A DNA stretch of 49,178 bases, taken from positions 1 through 49,178 of the forward strand of contig JAILFJ010000085.1 in the NCBI GenBank assembly GCA_024697625.1, written 5' to 3'. This document shows positions 1-8,500 of the stretch, piece after piece. The stretch's first letter is position 1; each line of letters starts with the position of its first letter. The translations under genes and the position numbers were made by a program. This DNA comes from Oscillospiraceae bacterium (GTDB lineage Bacteria > Bacillota > Clostridia > Oscillospirales > Oscillospiraceae). Below the pieces are notes generated by a model. It saw only the letters and a list, made by a program, of their open reading frames with translations. It was not told where the DNA came from and made no database searches.

Positions 1-1590
1 AAGGGATACTACGAGTACGGACGTGAGAATAACATCACCTTCTATCGCGGTACGGATTCTGCAAACCCCGCTGTTAAGTATGCTCAATCAACATCCAAAG
101 GCGACATGACGCTCTATGCGCAGTGGGATGAAGTGGTCTGCAAGATCACGGACAGAAACGGCACGCTCCTCTACATTGACGGCAGCCCTGCTGTCTATGG
201 AACTCTGGAGGATGGGTTTAAGGCTTATAATGAAGCCGGCACATATGATTTTACTTACAGCAGTGGCGGCAGAGCTACTGCGCGTAGGATCGAGATGCTG
301 GTGGGCGAATATGAACTCAGTGCGGGGGTTATGCTGAACCGAGGCAAAACCGTCATGCTGACCACTGCGCCCAGGACCGACACGGACGGCTATGCGTACA
401 CAGGCGAAGAAAACACCGTATGCGTCATCACGAGGGGCGAAGGCTGCACCGGCAGCATGATCACCAATAACTCCAACCTGACGCTGATGAACGTCACAAT
501 GGACGGCGACGGCCACAGGGAGGACCGCGAGAACGATCGCGTCATCGTCTGCGACGGCGGTATCGTCAACAACGCACAGGCCTCAGCCGTGCTGACCATC
601 GCCGATGGCGCGACGCTGCGTAACTCCTTTGTGGAAGGCAATGGCGGCGCGGTCAATGCCATAGCTTCAACAACGGTTTATCTCACCGGCGGTACGATCA
701 GCGGCAACAGTAGCGGCGGTACAGACGGAACCGAAAATGCAAACGGCGCGGGCAGCTACCTTGCCAAGGGCAGCAGGCTCTATCTCTCCGGCAATCCGAG
801 CTTCAACAACAACGTTAGCGATGCGACATTGCCTGAGAACGCCAAGAACGGAGGTCAGGATTATAACGAGGCGCGGCAGGATATCTACCTTGCGGGAGCA
901 GCGGAAGAGGGCGAGGCGCTGACGTCCATTACCCTGACCGGCAATCTTCCCGACAACTATCCGGCAGGCTCTATCTGGGTATGGGCGGAGGGTGACAAAA
1001 ACACTGAGCCCAACCACTACTACATGCTCAAACAGTTTGCTGTGCTTTCGTTCACCGGTGAGGTTTCGGAGGCAACCTGCAAGGCGTTCAGGAATGCAAG
1101 AGCCGATGTGGATACGGATTGCGGCGGGGACTATCTGACGGGCCAGACCGGAGATAATATCGGAACAAGCAGGTGTCTCTACTGGACCGGCGTGGGCGGA
1201 TTCCGCAAGGTCATCCTGCGTAAGGTGGACAGTTCGTATGCTCCTTTGAGAAGTAAAACATTCACAATCTATAAGGGGACAAGTACGGAACCTTACACAC
1301 CGAAGGGTGAGACGGAGAAGCTGTCCAATCTGACTACTGGCAAATCCGGCTGCATCTGGGTCGGTACACTGCCATATGGATGGTATATTGTAGAGGAGAG
1401 TGATCCGCACAGGTTCTTCTACATTGTGGTGGATTCTTCCAGAGTATATGGAACACTGGAAGAGGTTTCCGGCGAACTGAAGGATAAGGTTGACGGCTAT
1501 GCCACTCGAGACAAAGCTGAAGAAGAGGCTGCAGCAAGGTATACTGCTTTGAGAGCTGCAAGCTCGTCACAGCAAACACCCGGTCCTTAA
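1..1590 (+). CDS. Secreted beta-helix adhesin, 5'-truncated by the window edge
   Basis: The frame is open from base 1, so the start lies outside the window. The first ~40 residues end in MTLYAQW, the signature end of an InlB B-repeat (Listeria-Bacteroides repeat, Flg_new). About residues 90-330 are rich in short repeats with N/G turns (for example LTLMNVTMDGDG, VYLTGGTISGNSSGG), typical of a right-handed parallel beta-helix. The segment beginning FRKVILRKVDSS (about residue 400) resembles a SpaA/prealbumin-like Cna-B domain, with the closing pattern LPYGWYIVEE. The protein ends in an Ala/Glu-rich tail with no LPXTG motif or membrane anchor. The likely role is an extracellular surface or adhesion protein. 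The domain calls rest on motif recognition; the function is inferred. Confidence 0.75.
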   Translation, partial: KGYYEYGRENNITFYRGTDSANPAVKYAQSTSKGDMTLYAQWDEVVCKITDRNGTLLYIDGSPAVYGTLEDGFKAYNEAGTYDFTYSSGGRATARRIEMLVGEYELSAGVMLNRGKTVMLTTAPRTDTDGYAYTGEENTVCVITRGEGCTGSMITNNSNLTLMNVTMDGDGHREDRENDRVIVCDGGIVNNAQASAVLTIADGATLRNSFVEGNGGAVNAIASTTVYLTGGTISGNSSGGTDGTENANGAGSYLAKGSRLYLSGNPSFNNNVSDATLPENAKNGGQDYNEARQDIYLAGAAEEGEALTSITLTGNLPDNYPAGSIWVWAEGDKNTEPNHYYMLKQFAVLSFTGEVSEATCKAFRNARADVDTDCGGDYLTGQTGDNIGTSRCLYWTGVGGFRKVILRKVDSSYAPLRSKTFTIYKGTSTEPYTPKGETEKLSNLTTGKSGCIWVGTLPYGWYIVEESDPHRFFYIVVDSSRVYGTLEEVSGELKDKVDGYATRDKAEEEAAARYTALRAASSSQQTPGP

Positions 1591-1596
1591 TTAAAC

Positions 1597-1632
1597 ACAA
1601 GCTCTCTGCTCGTCCAACGGCAGGGAGCTTGT
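1597..1632. terminator. Hairpin terminator between convergent genes
   Basis: A 13-bp stem (1597-1609 with 1620-1632, one G-T wobble) has a 10-nt loop and lies just after the adhesin stop and before the 3' end of the minus-strand HAD gene. No strong T run follows on either strand, so it is a probable but weak intrinsic terminator. Confidence 0.55.
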
Positions 1633-1708
1633 CCAATATATCTGAGAGTATAATCGTAGGTGTAAAGCAGCCGGCGCATTGTGCGCCCAAACAGGCGGCA
1701 ACGTTTTT

Positions 1709-2359
1709 CTATGACAGAAGCAACTCCTGAAGCTGTGCAGGACAGTGTGCGATGCGCTTTGCTCCGGCTGCGAGGAGCTGTTCCTCGGTCCGGAAGCCCC
1801 AGGTGACGGCGATGCAGTCCATCCTGGCGTTGCGGGCGGTCTCCAGGTCGACCTCGGTGTCGCCGATGTAGACGCACTCGGCCCGGGATAAGCCCATCCT
1901 CTCTGCCGCGGCGAGAACGGTATCCGGCGCGGGCTTGCAGCGGACAGAAGGACTCTCGCCGACCGAGAGCTCCAGCAGCCCGGGGAAGAAGGCCTCGGCC
2001 AGCTCCTGCACGGCGGTATCCGGCTTGTTCGAGATGATGGCCTGCAGGCATCCTGCCGCGCGCAGTGCTTCCATCAGGGGAAGAATGCCGTCATAGGGCT
2101 TTGTCTTGATCAGGCAGTGCGCGTCGTACCAGGGCCTGTACCAGGCCAGAAGCTCCGGGACAAGTCCGTCATCAGAGCCTTCCAGCAGGCAGTGCTTTAC
2201 ATAGTAGTCTGCGCCGTAGCCGAGGCAGGCGCGGGCGTGGTCATAACTGACCGTGGGGAGAGAGAAATGTGAAAGACACTGGTTCATGGAGTCTGCCAGG
2301 TCAGCCAGCGTGTCCAGCACGGTCCCGTCCATATCAAACAGTATTCCCCGATAACGCAT
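1709..2359 (-). CDS. HAD-superfamily phosphatase, phosphoglycolate phosphatase-like
   Basis: This 216-residue protein begins with the HAD motif I FDMDGTVLDT (nucleophile Asp at about residue 9, acid/base Asp two later). It has an alpha-helical cap, a motif II/III region around IISNKPD, and motif IV IGDTEVDLETARNA. Size and cap match the Gph/PgpH-like subfamily of Mg-dependent phosphomonoesterases, which act on small phosphorylated metabolites in the cytoplasm. The physiological substrate cannot be told from sequence. The gene is divergent from rnpB, with about 120 bp between them. Confidence 0.88.
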   Translation of the reverse strand: MRYRGILFDMDGTVLDTLADLADSMNQCLSHFSLPTVSYDHARACLGYGADYYVKHCLLEGSDDGLVPELLAWYRPWYDAHCLIKTKPYDGILPLMEALRAAGCLQAIISNKPDTAVQELAEAFFPGLLELSVGESPSVRCKPAPDTVLAAAERMGLSRAECVYIGDTEVDLETARNARMDCIAVTWGFRTEEQLLAAGAKRIAHCPAQLQELLLS

Positions 2360-2439
2360 GGATCCAAAGCCTCCCGTGTTTCTTTATAAAGAATTAAGAT
2401 GGAGAAATTATACCCCGGCGCGATGTTCACAGTCAAGCC

Positions 2440-2469
2440 TTGATTTCCGGCTGTGGATTATGCTATACT
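2440..2469 (+). promoter_or_regulatory. rnpB promoter
   Basis: A -35 box TTGATT (2440-2445), an 18-bp spacer and a -10 box TATACT (2464-2469) preceded by TG (extended -10) place transcription start near 2476, just upstream of the RNase P RNA. Confidence 0.7.
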
Positions 2470-2489
2470 GACAGCGGGATTCACCGGGA

Positions 2490-2842
2490 AAGACATGAGC
2501 CGGCCGAACGACCGCGGGCATAAGGCGAAAGCCTGTGCGTGAGGAAAGTCCGGGCTCCGCAGGGCAAGGATAACGGGTAACACCCGCCAGGGGCAACCCT
2601 CGGACAAGTGCAACAGAAATAGACTTCCTGCCTTCGGGCAGGGGATGGTGGAAAGGTGGGGTAAGAGCCCACCCGTCGCATGGAGACATGACGATGCTGT
2701 AAACTCTATCCGGAGCAACACCGTGGGAGGACATCAGGCTGGCCCGGCCGTCCTCAGGAGGTGGCTTGAGCCTGTCGGCAACGGCAGGCCTAGATAGATG
2801 GTCGTTCTCGACAGAACCCGGCTTACAGGCCGGCTCATTTCT
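2490..2842 (+). ncRNA. rnpB: RNase P RNA (M1 RNA), bacterial type A-like
   Basis: The conserved core is present: GAGGAAAGTCCGGGCTCC near 2541 (CR I), and near the 3' end AGATAGATGG followed by GACAGAACCCGGCTTA. A 9-bp P1 helix closes the molecule, GAGCCGGCC at 2497-2505 pairing exactly with GGCCGGCTC at 2828-2836. Length (~345 nt) fits. The RNA is the catalytic subunit that removes 5' leaders from pre-tRNA. It lies 16-20 bp upstream of murD, so some transcripts could read into murD. The exact ends are approximate. Confidence 0.95.
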
Positions 2843-2858
2843 TGTAAACGGAGGATCT

Positions 2859-4238
2859 ATGACACTTCAGGACTATATCGACTCGATCAGGCATCAGTCC
2901 ATCGCCGTCATCGGCATCGGCGTGAGCAACATCCCGCTGCTCCGACTTCTGTGTGCCAACGGCTGCAAAGTTACTGCCTGCGACAGAAGAAGCATGGCCG
3001 AGCTCGGTGAGGTCGGGCGCGAGCTGGAAGAGGCTGGCTGCTCCTTCCGGCTGGGGGAGGATTATCTTGAGGACCTGCGGGAAGAGCTTATTTTCCGCAC
3101 CCCCGGTCTGATGCCTTTTGATCCGCACCTCGCTGCGGCTGTGGAGCGGGGGAGTACGCTGACCTCCGAGATGGAGGTCTTCCTGGCGCTCTGCCCCTGC
3201 AGGACCTTTGCCGTCACCGGCAGCGACGGAAAGACCACCACGACAACCATCATTGCCGAGCTCCTCAGAGAGCAGGGTTATGGCGTCCATCTGGGCGGGA
3301 ACATCGGAAAGCCGCTGCTCTGTGAGCTCCCGGAGATCAGGCCGACGGATGTGGCTGTGCTGGAGCTGAGCTCGTTCCAGCTCCATTCGATGACCTGCAG
3401 GCCGGATGTGGCGGTGATCACCAATCTCTCGCCGAATCATCTGGACAAGCATAAGGATTTTCAGGATTACATGGATGCAAAGGCCTCGATCTTCCGGAAC
3501 CAGAGACCGGAGGACAGGCTGATTCTGAACCGGGACGATCCGCATACGCCCTATTACCGCTCTCTGGCGCACTCCCGCATCAGCTACTTCTCTGACCGGA
3601 GCGAGATCGAAGAGGGCTGTGTCTGCAGGGACGGGAGGCTTTACTACGTCCCGGAGGGAGCGGACTCCGAACTGCTGTATGCGGAGGAGATCCGGATCCC
3701 GGGAGAGCACAACGTACAGAATTATCTGGCTGCCTTTGAGGCGGTGCGCGGCTGGGTCTCAGCCGAGACCTGCCGAAAGGTCGCGAAGCGCTTCCCGGGT
3801 GTCCCTCACCGCCTGGAGGAAGTGCGGGTGCGGCGGGGCGTCACCTGGATCAACGACTCGATGGCCTCCAGCCCGACCAGGACGATTGTCGGCCTCGAAG
3901 CTTCGAGAAAAAAACCCATTGTGATCGTGGGGGGCTATGACAAACACATCCCCTTTGACGAGCTGGGTGACCGGCTGAACGAGCTGGCGAAGACCGTGAT
4001 TCTGTGCGGTGATACTGCGGAGAAGATCCGCACCGCCATTCTGAACTCCAGAGCCTGGCACGGCCTTCCCCTTGAGACGGCTGAGGATCTGCAGGACGCG
4101 GTGCGGCTTGCGGATGCCTGCGCGGAGAAGGGGGATATCGTGATGCTGTCCCCGGCCTGCGCCTCCTTTGACCGGTTCAGAAACTTCGAGGAGCGCGGCA
4201 ATCTGTTTAAACAATATGTCAGGGAGCTGGAAGAATGA
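2859..4238 (+). CDS. murD: UDP-N-acetylmuramoyl-L-alanine--D-glutamate ligase (MurD)
   Basis: MurD adds D-Glu to UDP-MurNAc-L-Ala in the cytoplasm using ATP. The 459-residue protein has the N-terminal UDP-binding fold (IAVIGIGVSN), a central P-loop TGSDGKTTTTT (clostridial form of the Mur G-N-G-K-T motif), the NHLDKHKDF motif with downstream AKASIF, and a C-terminal domain with WINDSMASSPTRT and VGGYDKHIPF. The frame is open further upstream to 2766, but that stretch lies within RNase P RNA. The start chosen is ATG 2859, preceded by GGAG at a proper distance. It overlaps the next gene by 4 bp (ATGA), suggesting translational coupling. Confidence 0.95.
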   Translation: MTLQDYIDSIRHQSIAVIGIGVSNIPLLRLLCANGCKVTACDRRSMAELGEVGRELEEAGCSFRLGEDYLEDLREELIFRTPGLMPFDPHLAAAVERGSTLTSEMEVFLALCPCRTFAVTGSDGKTTTTTIIAELLREQGYGVHLGGNIGKPLLCELPEIRPTDVAVLELSSFQLHSMTCRPDVAVITNLSPNHLDKHKDFQDYMDAKASIFRNQRPEDRLILNRDDPHTPYYRSLAHSRISYFSDRSEIEEGCVCRDGRLYYVPEGADSELLYAEEIRIPGEHNVQNYLAAFEAVRGWVSAETCRKVAKRFPGVPHRLEEVRVRRGVTWINDSMASSPTRTIVGLEASRKKPIVIVGGYDKHIPFDELGDRLNELAKTVILCGDTAEKIRTAILNSRAWHGLPLETAEDLQDAVRLADACAEKGDIVMLSPACASFDRFRNFEERGNLFKQYVRELEE

Positions 4239-5479
4239 CAGACGAACTGCTCAGAATTGCTGAGAAGGCCGAGGCCCGCTGCAGGGGAAGGTTTGCGGAG
4301 ATCGATCAGGTAGCGTTTCAGAATACTGAGAGAGTCCTGGCCGCCTTTCGCGAACACCGGGTTTCCGACGCCTGCTTTGCCGGGACGACCGGCTACGGCT
4401 ATGACGATCTGGGCCGGGAGACGCTGGACCGGATCTATGCAGGGATTCTCGGAGCGGAGTCAGCCCTGGTGCGGATCGGCTTCGTGAACGGTACCCATGC
4501 GCTGACCGCGGCGCTCTTTGCCCTGGCTGGCCCGGGCGACCGCATCCTCTCGGCGACGGGGCTGCCCTATGACAGCCTTCAGGAAGCCATCGGAATCCGG
4601 GGAGACCGTTTCGGCTCACTGAAGTTTTACGGCGTGGATTACGCCCAGGTAAACCTTTCCGCCGACGGAGGACCGGATCTGCCGGCGATTGCTGCTGCGG
4701 CTGCGGATCCGAAGGTGAAGGGGGTCCTGATCCAGCGCTCCCGGGGCTATGCCGACCGCAGAGCCCTGACCGTCGGAGAGATCGGCAGCATTGTGGACAC
4801 GGTCCGGACTGCCAATCCAGCTGCTGCGGTCATGGTGGACAACTGCTACGGTGAGTTCACCGATGTCCGCGAGCCCGGACACGTCGGGGCGGACCTGATG
4901 GCGGGCTCGCTGATCAAGAATCCCGGCGGCGGACTGGCTCCCATGGGCGGCTATGTCGCGGGAAAGCAGGATCTGGTGGAACGTGCGGCGGCGAGGCTCA
5001 CGACCCCCGGGATCGGGGGAGAGTGCGGAGCAAGCCTCGGCAATAACCGTCTGCTATTTCAGGGACTGTTTCTGGCACCCCACACAACAGCCCAGGCCCT
5101 GAAGACCGCAATCTTCTGTGCCGCAGTGATGGAGGAGCTTGGGATCGGGACCGCTCCCGGTGTCGATGAGCCGCGGTCCGACATCATCCAGACCGTCCGG
5201 CTGGGATCGGAGGAACGTATGCGGCGCTTCTGCAAGGGGATCCAGGCCGGTGCCCCGGTTGACTCCTTCGTGACTCCGGAGCCCTGGCCCATGCCCGGGT
5301 ATGACTGCCCGGTTATCATGGCGGCAGGCGCATTCATCCAGGGCTCGAGTATCGAACTCTCGGCCGACGGACCGGTGCGGGAGCCATACAGTGTGTATAT
5401 GCAGGGCGGGCTGACCTACGAGTCCGGAAAGCTCGGCATCCTGATGGCGGCGGAGGAGCTCCTCAGGGGCGGACTCTGA
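4235..5479 (+). CDS. Methionine gamma-lyase-like PLP enzyme ('aluminium resistance protein' family)
   Basis: This 414-residue fold-type I PLP enzyme matches the YnbB/aluminium-resistance family (Met_gamma_lyase, PF06838). Visible features are the N-terminal GTTGYGYDDLGRETLDRIYA segment, the VRIGFVNGTHAL cofactor region, MVDNCYGEFTD with the PLP-ring Asp, and the Schiff-base Lys in SLIKNPGGGLAPMGGY. The family is annotated by homology to cystathionine/methionine lyases; the true substrate is not firmly established. It overlaps murD by 4 bp and is probably cotranscribed with it. Confidence 0.85.
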   Translation: MTDELLRIAEKAEARCRGRFAEIDQVAFQNTERVLAAFREHRVSDACFAGTTGYGYDDLGRETLDRIYAGILGAESALVRIGFVNGTHALTAALFALAGPGDRILSATGLPYDSLQEAIGIRGDRFGSLKFYGVDYAQVNLSADGGPDLPAIAAAAADPKVKGVLIQRSRGYADRRALTVGEIGSIVDTVRTANPAAAVMVDNCYGEFTDVREPGHVGADLMAGSLIKNPGGGLAPMGGYVAGKQDLVERAAARLTTPGIGGECGASLGNNRLLFQGLFLAPHTTAQALKTAIFCAAVMEELGIGTAPGVDEPRSDIIQTVRLGSEERMRRFCKGIQAGAPVDSFVTPEPWPMPGYDCPVIMAAGAFIQGSSIELSADGPVREPYSVYMQGGLTYESGKLGILMAAEELLRGGL

Positions 5480-5567
5480 ACCGCCGGAAAGATCCGGATA
5501 AAGTAGTTATACAACGATACTGACCATATCAAACTGTCGAAACAACTCAAACAGGAGGGTTACGAGA

Positions 5568-8500
5568 ATGAAGAAGCTGCTGTCACTGCTGCTGTGCCTG
5601 ACCATGCTGATCTCCATGGTACCCGGGCTCACATTTGCTGACGAAGCGGAACCGGCCGCGTCCGAGACCCAGGAACAGCTCGAAGACAGTGTGATGCCCG
5701 AAGACTCCGAAGAGGACGACACACCGGACGAGGATGGTGCGCTCCGGGAGACGCTGGAACCCGGATCCGAGGCTGAAAACGGTGATGCGGAAGCGGTTCC
5801 CGGTGTGGAACTACCGGATACTGCGACAGATGACAGCATCGCTGATCTTCCGGAAGAGCCGCAGGGCACGGAGGGCGAGGATGCAGCGAAGCCCTCAGAG
5901 ACACCGGCAGAAGATGCGGAAACTGCTCCGGAAGGGGATCAAGCCCCCGAGATGCCGACAGAGGAAGTCCCCGATGCTCCGGAAGAGGCGGAGGATCCCG
6001 GAATGACCGAGCCGGAGGATCCAGGCCTGACATCAGACCCGGAGACTCCCGTTGAGCCTGAAGACCTCGAAGAGCCGGCCGAGACAGGCGAGGCGCCGGA
6101 AGAGACCGGTGAGGATAAAGTCCCGCCGGAAGAAGACGTCGGGGAAGAGGAGAAAACAGAGGACGGCGAGGAAGATGCGGACGAGGAAGAGGAGGGAGAA
6201 GTTTTCCCCCAGAGTACCCGCGCGGAAGAGATCCTCACCGTCAGCAAGGAACTGGGCACGATCGCCTGGTCACTGCCGACACTGGACGGGGGCCTGTTCA
6301 CACAGGAGACTTATGCGGACAAGATCCTGGTGGTTGTGGGTGTGACACCCGGCGGCAGCAACGGCAAGGGCGGCGCGTTTTATGATGAGCTGGTCCAGTC
6401 TCTGGATGCAGCAACCTGGACCCGTATGGACGGAGTCCAGGTTGTTGTGGTATCCACGGGGCCGTCAAAGGATGAAACCAAGGCAAAGGCTTTCGCAGAT
6501 CAGATCACTGCGCTCTCTCTCAGCAACGCCAGGCTGCTCTATGCCCTCTATGGCAACAGTATGCTGTACAGTCTGCTGCACCTTGGGACTGCGGAAGGAA
6601 CGATCAGCGGATTCTGTGCCGTGATTGCGGGCGGGATGGTACACAACACGCGGAAGGCCTGCTTTGATGCCGAAGACGTAGCGGAGACCGTTGCCGCGTA
6701 TACCGGGGAAAGCTTCTTTGACACAGCTCCGCCTGTTGAGCTGGGGCTCAACGTCGCATATCACAGCGAGGAAGAGATTGCCGCTTTCCTGAATGAGGTA
6801 CCTTCCGCCGCCGTGGTTTCCACCTATGCGGCTGTGCCTTCCCTCAAGGAACCGTACAGCGCGGGTGAGCTCTCGGAAGCTACGCAGCAGAATGCCGTTA
6901 ACCTGATCAACCAGATCCGCTATATCGCCGGACTGAACGCGGATGTGACCATAAACCCGGAATACAGTGAGTTGGCGCAGGCAGCCGTGCTGCTGAACCG
7001 CCTGAACGGGGGGCTCTCGCACTACCCGGCAAGACCGGCGGTGCTGAGCGATGCAAAGTATGACGAGCTGTATACGAAGGGCAGTACCGGCGCGAGTAAA
7101 TCCAACCTCTTCCGCTCGACAGCGATCCCGACACTCACCTATGCAATGCTGAACGGTTGGATGGCGGATGACGACAGCGGCAACATCCAGATGGTGGGAC
7201 ACCGGCGCTGGGTACTGAGTCCCACGCTGGGCAGCACGGGCTTCGGCCAGGTGGACGGCTGCTGTGCCATGTACGCCCTCGGCGGCGGCGGGAGCGGGAC
7301 GCAGACGAATATCGCCTGGCCTGCTCAGAACACACCGATGCAGTTCTTCAACGCAGGCTATCCCTGGAGCCTTTCCGTAGGGACGCTCCTGGATGCGGAG
7401 AAGACCACGGTGACCCTGACAAGGCAGGCGGATCAGAAGGTGTGGTCCTTCAGCAGCACAAAGAGCGACGGGGACTTCTATGTCAATAACGGCAACTACG
7501 GCCTGAAGGGCTGCGTCATCTTCCGTCCGAAAGATCTTGGCAATATCATGCCCACAGACAGCTTTGACGTGGAGGTCAATACGGTCATCTACGGCAGCAC
7601 AAAGGTTCGGATCTCTTACACGGTGAACTTCTTCAACATCCACGTCCATAATACGGAGATAAAGAACGCAAGGGAAGCCACCTGCTCGCAGGAGGGATAT
7701 ACCGGCGACCAGGTCTGCAAAATATGCGGCAGAACGATCGCCAAGGGCGTTGCGATTGCAAAACTCCCGCATACGCCCGGCAGAACGGTACGCGAGACCG
7801 TGAAAGAGCCCACCTGCACCGAAGAGGGAAGCTGCAGCGAGATCGTCTACTGCAAGGTCTGCGGTGAAGTGGCAAGCCGGGAACTCAAACCCATACCAGC
7901 CGCACACAAACCCGAGACCCGGGGAGCAAAGCCGGCCACACCGACCGAAAAGGGCTACACGGGTGATGAGGTCTGTACGGTCTGCGGAGAGACTGTGAGC
8001 AAGGGAACCGAGATTCCCAGCCTTTCCGAGACGCAGGACTTCCCGCCCGTCACGGGTTTCCGCTTTGACCGGGACTATCTGCTTCTGCTGCCCGGCGAAA
8101 GCGACGAACTGACTCCGACAGGATTGCCGGAGGCCTGGGTGCCGTATCTGATCTGGTCGGTACAGGATGCAGACGGAGCCGAAAACGACACCTGCCTTGC
8201 CCTTTCGAAGGACGGCAGCTTCTACGCACTGCAGCATGGAACTGCCTACGTGACAGCCACGGTGACGGATCTGGAGGGCACCAGCCATTCTGCCCGCTGC
8301 CGCGTGGATGTACTGGACAGCAAAGAACAGGGGCAAACTGAAATCGACGCCAGCCTTCTGCAGACAAAGTTCACTGTGGAGCTTCGGAAGACGGAGTATA
8401 CCCGGATCCCGGTGGTCCTGGATATCAAACAGAACCTGAAGACACAGTATGTGACCACGGATGCGGGAGAGGAATTCTACGACACCGGTATGATGATTGC

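Noticed and set aside
2766-2858. N-terminal extension of MurD
   Set aside because: These codons lie in RNase P RNA; the ATG at 2859 has a proper ribosome binding site and matches family length.
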